Positions 44,511 through 55,676 of a DNA stretch of 64,000 bases are shown in pieces. The stretch covers positions 45,209,946 through 45,273,945 of the forward strand of contig NC_079148.1 of the NCBI RefSeq assembly GCF_945859685.1, read 5' to 3'. Source of the DNA: Eupeodes corollae. Lineage: Eukaryota; Arthropoda; Insecta; Diptera; Syrphidae. Under the pieces are notes generated by a model, which saw only the letters and a list, made by a program, of their open reading frames with translations, ran no database searches and was not told where the DNA came from. A program made the position numbers and the translations under genes. Position 1 is the first letter of the stretch, and every line of letters starts with the position of its first letter.

Positions 44511-46571
44511 ATTTACGTTTCTATTTTAAGATGTTGTTACTATATCGATCTGCCTATATATTATTATACTTATAGATTTCCAAACTTATAAAGAAGAATA
44601 TTTCTTAACATTCTATGCCCGATGATGGACACCATTATATATGTATGTATTTTTATAGAATCCAAGAAATATCTCTTTAATAATCTAAATATTCATATCT
44701 ATCAAGCCTACTTAGAATATGCACTTGAGTAGACTTGAAGTAATAAATCAAAAATAATTCAATAAAATATTTTCTTACGCATTCTTTACCATTTATTGTA
44801 GCTATTTCTTTAATGCGTATACACACACACATACATCCGTACATAGTTTTATGAATGTTTATAGAAAGATATACAATTCTCATAAATAAAAATCGAAAGT
44901 ATCCATATTTTTGTAGATATGTAAGAAATACATAAGAACCTTACCTAATGTAACGAACTAAAAATGAGGCACACCAGTTAACAGATGATATATTATTTCC
45001 AATCAATTTATCTTATCCAAAAGATATTTTTCATAAATCCACATTGAAATTTTGTATATAATATACACGAAAAAATATGAATGTTTGTAGATAAATTGGG
45101 ATGGCTCTTTATCCTTTTTAACAAAATAAAACAAAATATAAAATACAGATGGGTTACCATTGTTTCCAATTGAAAAAACGGGGTAATTCCTAGGGTTTTT
45201 CTTTTTTATCTAATGATAAAATCTCGAATATCAATTGATTCAAACTAAAATTTAATTCTTATTACAATACCAGTGTCACATACGAATTATTTTAAGATCA
45301 CATATAAAAAACCTTTATTTAACATTAATTTTCAAAGAAGCTTAAAATTTGTTTAAAACCTATCATCGATCATAAATTACATCGAAATGTCATTTGCTCA
45401 ATTCGGGAGTGTTTAAAAATTCTGTTTCAGGTGCGTTCGATTTTATTAGCAACAATAATTTCCTGTCAATATTTTAACAGCTGGAATGCAACTGCAGCTC
45501 TGTTTGTGTACAAATTCCCATGCGAATCTATTAACGCCAAAAGTGACAATGTGCTTTGAAAAATAAAAAACAATATTCATTCAATTCAAAAGCAAATCCG
45601 TTACAAAAAAAAATACATAATGGTTGTAAAAAAAATGAAAATAACGAACATAATGGATGGTTTAATTTTAATATATACTTTAGTCCAATTAAAAAATTAA
45701 CGCTGTTGTCGATGGTTTATTTTGGAATTGGAATTCTAGGAGATGAGTGATGGAGAGATGAATGATGACAGCTTAAAATTTAACATTTGTGGTGTCAGTA
45801 ACCTTTAATATTTGTATTTAAAAAGTAAGTTTAAATGAACTCTATACTAATGTTATGTTATTATTTGATAATGATGTTTTTGTATCTGACCGAGCTACGT
45901 TACCGACAACGTGAGTTGATTACTAAAAGGCAATGTCAAAATGACAATAAAATTTAATGATTTTCCAAAACAGGTTAGATATAATTAAATTTAATTGAAT
46001 TGTTCTTGTTTGTTTTTTACATTTTGTTTCTCTCACTCTCAGAAATTTTGTATGCATAGGTGGTACGTGATAATATTGGATATAAGGTAAATCAAGTATT
46101 ATAATATACAAATTTACTGTAATACAAAATAAGCTCAATTGAATCGCTTATGCAAAAAAAAAAAGTTTAAAAACTAAATAAATTTAAAACTTTATTATGA
46201 AAAGTACATCGAAATAAAGCACGTGCACTGGGAATTTTTTTAAATTTAAGGAAAGTCGTTAAATTCTATTCATACACTAATTGGTTTTATAGTTTTTCAC
46301 TATTTACCGACTATTTTTTGAGGTAAATCATTATGAAACGAAAAAAAAGAACAACAAGTGTTTATTGAATAAAATTCTCTAGAAATACAAAGCTGAACAA
46401 ACATCTGAACTCTGGCACCTACTTGCATAATATTTCGCTAAGTGCCTCAAACAATAACTTTAAACTTAAATCTAAATTGTTTGGATATGAATAAGACTAT
46501 CCGGATAGTGAAGGATGCATTGCAATATTGGTAGTGACGTACCAACCGGAAGGTTTTTCTTTTTATAACAA
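44511..46571. other. AT-rich DNA, nothing recognised
   Basis: Very AT-rich with CACA/ACAT tracts near 44,820-44,840. No transposon family or ORF of note. Confidence 0.55.
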
Positions 46572-46603
46572 GCTACCCTTATTATGTAGACACAGGGTGA
46601 GCA

Positions 46604-48469
46604 CTAGGAAAGGGAGAGAGGGGTTGAAAGGATGTGTCGGTTGGTTTTGAATTCCTTAATATTGCAATAGCTGGGAAAGACAGAGTGTGGCAAGGCATTC
46701 CACATTCGCGTAGTACGGCTAAAGAACGAATCTCTGTACTTGACAGTACGACCGAAATTGGGCTCGAGGGTATATTGATGAGCATTCCTAGAAGCTCGAG
46801 TATTACGGTTGAAATGTTTAAGGGGAGGAATGCAGCTGGCTATTTCTCTAGAGCTTAAACCAATAAAATAACGGTAAAAGAGGGTGAGACAAGAAACATT
46901 TCGACGATGGTCAAGTGACGTAAATGATCTTATGATGGTAATATCACCAATCAATCTATATGCTCTACGTTCAATACTATCCAATAAGCTTAAGTAAGTT
47001 GCAGGAGCAATAGCCCAGATATGGGAGTTATACTCAAGCTTTGGACGTATGTAAGTCTTGTAGATAACAGCCAGATCAGAAGGGGTGAAATATTTCTTGC
47101 ATCGCCTTAGAAAACCCAAACATCTTGCGGCATTTTTGGCCACATCGCGTATGTGATCGTTCCACAAAAAGGTGGTTGGTGATAGACATACCGAGAATAT
47201 GGAGATCTTAAGTCTCCTCGATGCAAATGCCATCTATGGATAATGGCAAGGTCGGTAATGGTATACCTCGCTTTTTCGATACAAGACAGCATTGGCTTTT
47301 TGAAGCATTAAATTCCACGCGGTTTCTTATTCCCCATTGTAAAATGCTGTTTAGGTCGGAATTTAATGAGCTTATCATATTTTGTCGTTGCAGTTTCACA
47401 TCCGAAGAAGAGGGATGTGAATCTGAAAACGATCAAAGGCTAAGAGTACTATCGTCTGCGAAACAATGTATTGGATTAGAAGTTGCAGACAGGAGATCAT
47501 TAATAAAAATGAGAAAGAGTGTTGGAGATAGAACAGAGGCCTGGGGCACACCAGCATTCATTTTGAGAATTGCCTTGAATCCATCCAATACCACTTGTAT
47601 TGAACGATTCGAAAGGTAATTACTAATCCAATGAAGCAGAGATTCATGAAAACCGAAAGCACGCATTTTCGATAAGAGAGACTGATGCCAAACCCTATCA
47701 AATGCTTTTGAAATATCAAGTGCAATAATCTTACTTTCTCCAAAACGATGTTAAGATTTGTTTCACTGTTTGGTGAGATGAACCATGAGATCACCAGTGG
47801 ACCTATTGCTACGAAAGCCGTATTGCCGGTTATTAAGACGCTTTCCATCTTCGAGATATTTCTTGAGCTGATAATTAATCGGCTTTGGAAAGAAGGGACG
47901 TAAGTGCAATCGGTCGGTAATTAGACGGTGAAGAACATTCGCCTTTTTTGGGAATAGGCGGTTTTCCATCCGCTCGGAACGAGATCTGAGGAGTAGGACA
48001 GATGAAAAAGCTTAAGCATTGAAGAACACCTCTTCAGAACAATAGCGGGAATACCATCCGGACCAGCGGATTTATGTATATTAAGATCTTTTAGGACTCT
48101 CGCTACAGTACGAGTGCGAAAGAAGATTTGCCCCATAGAATCATTAACTCGCTCAAGTACAGACAGAGTCATAACAATCACTGGTAGCGTTGAATTGGCG
48201 GCGAACTGCCTAGCAAAGGGATTAGCTTTCTCTAAAAATCTAACAAATTGAGTTTCATTTACAACGAGCGTAGGAACCGAGGAAGAGGAAAAATTCTTCA
48301 TATTTTTTATAAATGGCAAAAAATGTGTACTGCCTTTGGGACATTGCAGTATTTTTTGCCGTAATTTTTGGTCATGTAAAAATTTGGTCCGTTGAATATG
48401 GGCGTTGCAGGCCTTCCTGGCTTGTTTGAACTTATTCCGGTTTTCCTCAGTTGGATTGGCTTGAAACAA
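46604..48469 (-). pseudogene. LINE-B reverse transcriptase, broken
   Basis: Pieces in order: 48,469-47,921 linker NKFKQARKACNAHIQRTKFL and entry LNIHKSAGPDGIPAIVLKRC; 47,969-47,763 RQYGFRSNRSTGDLMVH; a degraded motif A (IIALDISKAFD, split by a frame change near 47,750); 47,666-47,433 MNAGVPQASVLSPTLF, where the usual PQG of motif B reads PQA, and CFADDSTLS with the catalytic box intact; 47,233-46,604, a 209-residue C-terminal frame with YIRPKLEYNSHIWA, FNRNTRASRNAHQY and TRMWNALPHSVFPSY. Frame breaks separate the pieces. No RNase H. Confidence 0.83.
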
Positions 48470-48679
48470 CGGAAACTTACCTTCTTGACCCTAATAACCT
48501 CTTCACAGCTCGCATCGAACCATGCGTCTGATGCTTTAAACCCTATTCGGGATAAAGGTTCTCATTCCCTGGAGAATCAAACTTGTGGTCATATTAGCGC
48601 TAGCGTCAACGTCACTATCGAGGAAGCATAGTGACCAGTTAAAGATCCTTAACTAATTATTGAGACCGTCCCAGGTGGC

Positions 48680-49427
48680 TTTCTCGTATAAACGATTCCC
48701 TTAGGAGCTCTTTCTTTAACTGGAGAATTTTAACACGAGAAATTTGCTGATATGACACAATGGTCAGATGTGCCTAGAGGAGATAAAACACTTATAGTAT
48801 ACTTACCAGGGTCAGAGGTAAGGAACAAGTCAAGAGTGTTTTCTGCTCGACCTACCACTTGCGATATTCGAGTCGGCTCGTTGACCAGCTGAGTTAGGTG
48901 GTTCAACTTAGCGAAGATTTCTGCACACACTCCATCGGGTATTGTCTGGCCTGAATGTTGAAGCCATGAAGAATTGGGTACATTAAATCGCCCGTAACAA
49001 CGATTTCAGTGCGAGGATAGGACGGAACAATACTTTGGATGGAATCAGACAAAGCATCAAATTCACGAGAAGTTGACACTCTGTCTAGATTGGGGCTTCA
49101 ATAAAGGAAGTAATAGTGAATGATTTGCTTATTCACGGAAAATTTGAACCACATAAAATTAAAAAAATAATTGACGCAGAGACCATATTGTGGCAGAAAC
49201 TCAACATCATTCCTAATGTACATGGCGAGACCATGGTGAGAAAAGAATAATGGCACCAAGTTATACCCTTGAATAAACAATTCAGTGAGATCGGAATCCT
49301 CATCCACTTGGGTTTCACTTAGTGCCAAAACAGCTGGCCTGTTTAAAGCAGTATGGGAGTCCACAGAAAGAAAACTCGCTCTAAGCCCACAAATATTACA
49401 ATAATCTACCCTAAAATTTCCAGCCAT
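48680..49427 (-). pseudogene. LINE-B APE-type endonuclease, broken
   Basis: The first frame (49,427-49,098) starts MAGNFRVDYCNICGLRASFL, then LNRPAVLALSETQVDEDSD (the conserved E of the SET/QET motif) and GLAMYIRNDVEF, ending after IIHYYFLY. The middle of the domain is lost to frame changes. A later frame (48,930-48,730) has LTQLVNEPTRISQVVGRAEN, LDLFLTSDPGKYTI and PLGTSDHCVISANF, with the catalytic SDH. The ATG at 49,427 is a plausible true start because it directly precedes the N-terminal strand of the domain. Confidence 0.8.
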
Positions 49428-49569
49428 TGCTAATTAAAGAATAGCAAAAAACAAAACAGGTTAAATAGAACAATCTGAATGGTGTCAAAAATAAGGATCC
49501 TTGAAGTTTAAAAAACGCCTGAAGCTGAAACTACCATTAAAAACGCACATTCCGAATCAAATGATGTCC

Positions 49570-49806
49570 ACAATAGTGAGGCACGAAAAGAATTGAAGTT
49601 TCAAAATTATTTCGTTTTATTCAAAATATTGTTGTTTAGAATTTTTTTATAAAAAATAAAAACTTTCAAAAAATTTTACTAAAATTAGTAAAAATTGGTT
49701 TTCTACTAAAAAATATCGGGAGAACGTGAGGTAAAAAGAACATTGAAATCAAACTTATTTTATCATAAAGCAAAATATTGTTCTTAACTGTTAGTTAATT
49801 TTTTAA
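49570..49806 (+). repeat. Repeat D-like segment, left of the gypsy fragment
   Basis: Diverged D units (AAAATTAGTAAAAATTGGTT, AAATATTGTTCTTAACTGTT). The pattern seems to continue at 51,195 (ACAAGAAAACCTACAAAAAT), so the gypsy fragment may have inserted here. No clear target duplication was found. Confidence 0.5.
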
Positions 49807-49844
49807 AAGAAGAGACTCTTGGAGAAGTTTTTCAATCGCCGAGG

Positions 49845-50144
49845 ATGCTTCGATGGAGCGTGTTCTTAAATGGGTATAATTTCAAGATCGTGCACAGACC
49901 AAGTGACCAGGGAGCACTTAGCCGACTGCCCATCCCTTCACTATTTGCAGACGAGTTTCAAATTAATATGTTGGAGGAGTGTGGTGCAAACATTCTCCAA
50001 TCAAGTGATATAGCGAAGATGACCTCAAAAGACACAACTCTACAGAGGGTGTTTTCTTGGACGTTGAAAGGGTGGCCTGCCGTACTTTTGGAGGAGGAGT
50101 TCCGACCTTTTTATCAACGTCGCTTTTTATCGATGGGACATTGA
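49845..50144 (+). pseudogene. Gypsy RNase H end
   Basis: Reads MLRWSVFLNGYNFKIVHRPS then DQGALSRLPIP, matching the RWA.FL..Y.F.I.YRP...H..AD.LSRLP segment that closes the RNase H domain of gypsy elements; the residues between PS and LSRLP are shortened, so the HxNADxLSR aspartate is lost. The rest (FADEFQINMLEECGANILQS) is the connection toward integrase. Ends at a stop at 50,142-50,144. Confidence 0.78.
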
Positions 50145-50155
50145 GGCGACGGTAA

Positions 50156-50866
50156 AAAGGTGCATCTAAGTCAACTATACATCCTTGGGAAGAAACTTCA
50201 AAGCCATGGTCACGCCAACATGTAGACTTCGCAGGTTTCTTTCAAGGTAAGATCTTTTTTATTCTAGTCGATTCTTATTCGAAGTGGCTAGAAGTCAAAA
50301 TAGTATCTTCTACAAGCATAAGCTGTGCAATCAACAGTCTTCGTTCTATATTCGCGACACATGGATTACCAGATTCAATTGTATTTGACAATGGAACAGC
50401 CGTCACCTCTGAGGTTTTCAGTCAGTTTTGTAGGAGTAATCTTATTTCACACATCCTTTCTGCTCCTTTTCACCCATCGACCAATGGACAGGTAGAAAGG
50501 ATGGTTCGTACTACTAAGGATTATCTCAAACGGAATAACAACGGATGTGTTAAGCTTCGCCTGGCAAGGTTCCTGCTACTTAGTCATACTTCACCATCAA
50601 CAGTTACTGGCAAATCTCCGGCAGAAACCTTGTTCAAGCGTCTACCGATGACATACTTTGATAAAATCCACCCTGATAGTCAACCGCTTCGTTCATCCAA
50701 AAAAGATCACGTTACAGGTAATGATTTACAATTACAAACCGATGAACCTGTTGGGATAAGAAACTATTCAAAAGGGCCTATTTGGATTCCGGCCGAAATA
50801 AGCAAGCAAACGGGTCCAGTATCATGGAAAGAGGGTTCGCAGACATTCAGACCAACTTCGACATAG
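50156..50866 (+). pseudogene. Gypsy integrase fragment
   Basis: A frame open from a stop at 50,153 to 50,866, about 236 codons. It has PWSRQHVDFAGFFQGKIFFI (first catalytic aspartate), HGLPDSIVFDNGTAVTSEVF (second) and APFHPSTNGQVERMVRTTKD (catalytic glutamate), so the D-D-E core is complete. Integrase joins element DNA to the chromosome. The N-terminal zinc-binding HHCC domain is not readable and the C-terminal part seems shortened by a deletion after KDYLKRNNNG. The true reading does not start at the internal ATG at 50,501. Confidence 0.82.
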
Positions 50867-51008
50867 GAGTCTAGAGACTCATAAAGAACCGGATCCGAAG
50901 CAACAACAACAACAACAATCAAAACCACCAGAAGCTGCATGACAAACAGAGCAAGCCTTACCTGTGCCTAGACGTTCCGAGAGGCTTCGTAATTTGGAAG
51001 TTCAATCT

Positions 51009-51194
51009 AAGAGGGGAGGAGTGTGATGTTTGAACGCAGCCATTCTGTCAAGTCAACTTTGACAGCTCACATTGACATGTAATGTCTTGCAGTCATTAAA
51101 TCGTAAACCGCCATTAAAGAAGGACTCATATTTTTATATTTTAACTTAACTATTAATTAAATGAATTATTAAATTAAGACGTGTCTTTAATTTT
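51009..51194 (+). repeat. Polypurine tract and probable 3' LTR
   Basis: AAGAGGGGAGGAG at 51009-51021 is a polypurine tract, directly followed by TGTGATGTTTGAACGC, a plausible LTR start with the expected TG. The LTR probably runs to about 51,190, but its right end is not defined by a second LTR copy in the window. Confidence 0.6.
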
Positions 51195-51460
51195 AAAAGG
51201 TACCAAAACACTTCAAGAATTCAATCAATTTTTTTACAAAACAAGAAAACCTACAAAAATAACCAAAAACTAATTTAAAAAAAATTGGTACTAGAATAAT
51301 TGGAACTAGACAAATTTTGACTTCAAGCTTTTCTATCTTACACAAAATTTAGCTATGGATATTTTGCTAATTTTAGTTATCAGTCTTTATTAATTTTTTA
51401 ATAAAACTGGAAATACAAATCTATTATTTTTTTTAAAATATACCATCGTTTTTTAACATC
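51195..51460 (+). repeat. Repeat D-like segment, right of the gypsy fragment
   Basis: Diverged D-like units (AAATTGGTACTAGAATAATT, TTTTGACTTCAAGCTTTTC, TATCTTACACAAAATTTAGC). Probably the continuation of the segment ending at 49,806. Confidence 0.45.
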
Positions 51461-51696
51461 ATCGTGTTGTTAATTTTGTAACCCAACACATTCCTATTTA
51501 ATCTTCCAGTCAAAAATAACTGCTTTTCTATTTTATATATGTTTCAAAGTATTCAGTAATTTTATATACCTAAGGAACGAGTATCTTTGTTCTTTTAAAA
51601 CAATGCAAGCTAAAATTAAACTACTCAAAGAGTCAAGTACTCAAGTATATAAGTTTTAACTTGCATTTTTTATTATTAAAAAGCAGGTTCATCATA

Positions 51697-51795
51697 ATGA
51701 ATACCGACTACGACGACGGCGACGACGCGGACATGGGGTTTCCCCTACCCATTTTCAATGAACTAAACAAAAACCAGTTTACCCTTTTCAAATAG
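51697..51795 (+). other. Short ORF, 32 codons, acidic start
   Basis: Reads MNTDYDDGDDADMGFP then LPIFNELNKNQFTLFK and a stop. The GAC-rich start is partly a triplet repeat (CGACTACGACGACGGCGACG). It may be chance, or a small upstream ORF if the promoter-like segment 240 bp downstream belongs to a different start. Confidence 0.15.
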
Positions 51796-52033
51796 TTTTG
51801 TTTTTTAAACTTTGTTTTACAATGTTTACTACGCTGCAACTGCTGCTGCGGAACAAAAGATACCTCACTTCTTTACCACGTTCTCATCTTCATCATCAGA
51901 ATCAGAATCAAAACTCAAAATACTCGTACTTTTATAAAACATAAGGAAGATTCACTTTCAGCCGTGGCATGTGCTAGAAATAGAAACTATCTGATTCTCT
52001 GATTGGGGTAACTAAACTGGTATTGGAATAAAA

Positions 52034-52121
52034 TATATAAGTAGTTGGAAGCAGCAGCGGGAAGGCTGGCGTCTCATTTGAAACAAAAAAGTGAAAAACC
52101 GGCTTTTTTACGATTTCGACG
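52034..52121 (+). promoter_or_regulatory. Possible promoter and first exon with strong donor
   Basis: TATATAAG at 52034-52041 is a good TATA box; TCATTTG at 52074-52080 fits the fly initiator, though 42 bp from the TATA is longer than usual. A strong donor GTGAGT starts at 52122 after TTTCGACG. Together they could mark a non-coding first exon. No protein start lies between them. Confidence 0.2.
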
Positions 52122-52857
52122 GTGAGTTTTTGTTTCTGTTTTTTTTTTTAATTAGTTTTTAATCAAGATATTCTGATAGAATGAAGCCATTATGATGTTT
52201 TCCAAGGAAATAGTTGGACCCTTTGAAATATGCACCGTTTATATGTATGTTCAATGTTCACATGCGTAGTTAATGCTTTTTTGTTGATATCCTGTGATGA
52301 GGCCGTAGTAACCCTCAGCCACATGACTGAATACTCGCTATGGTATTACTTACAAGTCCTGTAATTAGATAGCTACTCGCTATTTGTAATCGAGTAATTT
52401 GGAAAGTCATATGGCCTTCAGATAAAATGTCAATTTAAAATTTAATTTTTTTAGTTATCAAAATGAAAAAGTTATTAACTCTGGAAATGTAAGAGCGAGT
52501 TTCTTTTACAACGATGTAAGAATAAAGTAACGAGTAAGTATTATTTATTTTACTCGTCGTATATACCAACTTGATCATGTAATCGACTTTTTTATTAAAT
52601 TTAACGTATTTCAGAAATTAGTTCTGAGTTGTGTGTTTTTGCTTAAAAAGAGACAAATTGTTACTTTTTTTTGACACTTAAACATTTTGTGTAAACTTTT
52701 TCACTCCGAATAGAAATTTAAAGCAATTAAATACAATGACAGATGTCATCCAAATTAATATTAACTTCAAATTATTTTTAGACAATCTAAAATTGATTTC
52801 ATAAGATTTGTGATACGTGTTATAAAATGTCAAAATACATTTATAAATTTCACATTA

Positions 52858-53206
52858 TGGCTGAAACACATACACGCTTCAGCTTCGGCTTCGCCTGACG
52901 TTTACGAGTTCAACCATAGGAATTCAATGCATGCTATCACAATGAAGCTTCGACCTCACTTTTCGTTTGACAATCGTAAGGAAAAGAACGTAATGTAACG
53001 TAGTGTGACTCAAAACGGAAGCTCTAGTTCAATTATCTGAACATTTGCTTTGTCTGACAGCTCATCAGCTGTAAAAAAATGTCAACAAACAAAATATTTG
53101 TTCTTTGGAGGGATGAAATAATAGAAATGTCATTCAAAGCAACCTCGAAGCAGGCCTAACGTAACGCAGACGAAGCCGAAGCTGAAGCGTGTATGTGTTT
53201 CAGCCA
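52858..53206. mobile_element. MITE with perfect 36-bp inverted ends
   Basis: A 349-bp element. The left end, from TGGCTGAAACACATAC (52858) to GCTTCGGCTTCG (52893), is matched base for base by the complement of 53171-53206. It is flanked by TTA on the left and TAA on the right, so TA is the likely target duplication, pointing to the Tc1/mariner group; a longer palindromic end cannot be excluded. The interior has no transposase and includes a small hairpin, ACAGCT-CATC-AGCTGT, near 53,056-53,071. Perfect ends suggest recent mobilisation by an enzyme encoded elsewhere. The ends do not match those of the intact DD41D element or of the mariner at 54.7 kb. Confidence 0.85.
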
Positions 53207-53208
53207 TA

Positions 53209-53974
53209 AAATCTTAGGAAATAAAATATGGAAGAAGTCTTTCGATAAAACTAAGTTGCATGCAACTTTAATTTTGTAAGTTTGTAGTTGAGAATTGCAC
53301 AAATAATTTACACTTCCTCGCATAATGGGAAATTAAAGAGATCTTGTTTCTATCAGTTAACTTAAAGTAAAACGTCAAAAAAATCTTTATTTCGCAATAA
53401 ATTGTGTTTTAAATAAAAAAGGAAGGTTTCTAACTTTTTGGAAACCGAAATTGATTGTTCCACAATTAAAGCCAAATGGAATGAGTTCAACGTTGTAAAA
53501 TTACAAAATTATTTTGAAAAGTAAAGTTTTATTTAGTTTAAACCAAAAAAACACATCTGCTTCATGAAAATAATAAAAAAAAAAACAAAAAGAAAAATCT
53601 AGAAAAAGTCGTTAATTGAATTCAAAAGTTAAACACGAGCGCCATCGTGATGTTGAAACATTAACTAAATCTTTATAAAGGCGCGTACACATTAATTTCA
53701 ATAATGACGTTTTTAACTTCTCATCTGTAATTTGTCCTTAATTTTTGTTTTAAATTTTCTGATTTTTTAAGGTCTCTAGAATTTAAATCAAAAGTTTTTA
53801 GAGCGATATCGACTAAAATTAAATGTTGTTTTATAGATACAAGTTTCAAAAGATTCAAAAGGGACTTTCAAAAATATCAAAGGATTTGTTATTCTTACAA
53901 TAGAAACTTTACAAAAAGGAACATTTTGGTTAACCCCAATTATATGTCAGACCAGTAAGAATTGCAACTTTAAA
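53209..53974. other. AT-rich DNA, nothing recognised
   Basis: No ORF or repeat of note between the MITE and repeat D copy 5. Confidence 0.5.
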
Positions 53975-54668
53975 AAAGAGGCTGGGATGCGACCCACACT
54001 GATAACTTCCCATCCCGTCTGTCGATTTGTCTTGCTTAAAAGTTTGTCTATATGTATTTTTACCAAATTTTCCCATTTTTTTTTTTGTAGATTTTATTTT
54101 TTATGAAAAAAACGGACTGTTGGATTTTTATATAAAAATTACTGAATATTAAAAACAATATTTTCTCTGAAATAAAATAAGTTTGAAGATAATATTTTTA
54201 ATTTTTGAAAAGCTATTTGAGCCGAAAGTAAATTTTTACCAAGTTTTATACATTTTTTTTTAGGTTTTTATTTTTTGTAAAAAAAACTGTCAATTAGATT
54301 TTTCTCAAAATTTTATCAGATGTCAAAAACATTATTCTTCGTTGCACAAAATTGTTTTAGAGATGAAATCATATTTCAGTCGTAAAATTTTGGAGGTGAC
54401 AAATTTTTATTTTCAGTTTTATTGATTTATAAAAAAAAACCGTTGTATTGATTTTTTTTTAAAAATATACCTGTTTGGTATCACGTTACAATATATTTTA
54501 TAAAATTTAATTCAAGTCTCTAGCGTTTTTGGTTCGTAAGATATTTAGGGTTAACCAAAATTTTCACCTTTTTTTCAAACTGCTATGGGACCTTGAAACG
54601 TCGAGAAATGTCAAAAGTTTCAATTTGACAAATCGGACCCATTACAATAACTTCCTATGGGAAGTTAA
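53975..54668 (-). repeat. Dispersed repeat D, copy 5, both ends visible
   Basis: The left end is GAGGCTGGGATGCGACCCAC followed by ACTGATAACTTCCCAT; the right end is ATGGGAAGTT at 54657-54666. AACTTCCCAT and CGATTTGTC occur inward from both ends: 54004-54013 and 54023-54031 at the left, and as complements at 54657-54666 and 54627-54635 at the right, with spacers of 9 and 21 bp. It has fewer internal units than copy 1, which explains its shorter length. Confidence 0.75.
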
Positions 54669-54730
54669 TAAATGCTGTTTTATATTGTGGTGTGATACCA
54701 AAATGGCAACCAATCGAAAAACACTTTATA

Positions 54731-55676
54731 CGAGGTGTGTTCAAAAAGTACCCGGAATTTTTAAATTTCGCGGGTCTGGAGAGACCGGAGGTCAAAATTT
54801 GTTTTGTTTTGTGTTGGTATACATGCCCTTATAGTAAGATGCAATTTCAGCTATATTAAGTCTTTACTTTGTCTGTGGTTGTTGCTAAGGTTCGATGTGT
54901 TTTATGAGCTCGGCGATTTTTGCTAAAACTGCTGAATTTTGAACAAAAAAACAATCGCATCAACATCGCGTAAATGACGTCAAAGACGATCCAAGTTTGC
55001 TTGAAAGGGTCATAACCTGTTATGAAACATAACTGGTGATGAAACATGGGTGTACGGTTATGATGTCGAAACGAAAGCACAAGCATGCAAAGTCACCAAG
55101 AGCGAAAAAAGCACGTTTCGTTCGATCAAATGTGAAGGTTTTGCTTACTGTTTTCTTCCATTATATTGGCATAGTGGATCAAGAGTTCTGACCACAAGGT
55201 AGTACGGTTAATAAGAAGTATTACCTTGCAGTTATGCAACGTTTGCGTGAAGCAATCTGAAAAAACGCTCATATTTATGGAAAAACACTTCATGGCTTTG
55301 CACCACGATAACGCACTCACTCGCTGTTGCTTGTTCGTAATTTTTTGGCCAAAAACAATACCGTAGTCAGTAGTCAAGCCCCAGTCTCCATATTCAAAAA
55401 ATATGGCTCCGTGTGACGTTTTTCCTGTTGAAGAGACCCATGAAAGGACGGCGTTTTTCCTCGATTGAAGAAATAAAGCTGAAAAACCGCTGAGAATGCT
55501 CAAGGACATATCAAAAATTGATTATCAAGAGTGGTTTGAAGATTGGAAAAAACGCTGGCATAAGTGTATTATATTTGGGGGGCTACTTTGAAGGCGACCA
55601 CATTGATGTAGGTAAACGAAATAATAAATATTTGTTTGAAAAAACGAAAATTCCGGGTACTTTTTGAACACATCTC
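54731..55676 (+). mobile_element. DD34D mariner relic with both inverted ends
   Basis: Left end CGAGGTGTGTTCAAAAAGTA, then CCCGGAATTTTT; right end, complemented, GAGATGTGTTCAAAAAGTAC, then CCGGAATTTT. Both are flanked by TA. The element is 946 bp, shorter than a full mariner (about 1.3 kb), through a deletion in the first third. Confidence 0.85.
54950..55610 (+). pseudogene. Mariner transposase, broken
   Basis: Traces in order: DDPSLLERVITCYE near 54,980, TGDETWVYGYDVETKAQ near 55,033 (first aspartate), KVLLTVFFHYIGIVDQEF near 55,135, LHHDNALT near 55,300 (second aspartate) and KNMAPCDVFP near 55,400 (third aspartate). The second and third aspartate codons start 107 bp apart, against 105 expected for a DD34D enzyme, so a small net frameshift lies between them. 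A trace of FEDWKKRWHKCII and YFEGDHIDV marks the C-terminal end. Multiple stops. Confidence 0.8.

Larger units (their letters stand above)
46572..49440 (-). mobile_element. LINE-B copy 2, longest copy (endonuclease plus reverse transcriptase)
   Basis: About 2.9 kb reading right to left, from an endonuclease start near 49,427 to the 3' end near 46,572. It aligns with copy 1 (15.0-17.1 kb) over its left two thirds and extends it with the endonuclease. No gag-like first ORF was recognised to the right, and no RNase H at the end. Confidence 0.87.
49807..51021 (+). mobile_element. Ty3/gypsy-type retrotransposon, 3' pol fragment
   Basis: Contains the end of an RNase H domain, an integrase and a polypurine tract, followed by a probable 3' LTR. 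The 5' LTR, gag, protease and most of pol are missing. The two protein pieces are in different frames. Confidence 0.8.
51461..52857. other. AT-rich DNA with a less AT-rich unique stretch
   Basis: The part from about 51,690 to 52,130 is unique here and includes a short ORF and a promoter-like segment listed separately. The rest is AT-rich with nothing recognised. Confidence 0.55.

Noticed and set aside
52810..52998. 62-codon ORF
   Set aside because: Runs across the left end of the MITE; chance frame.
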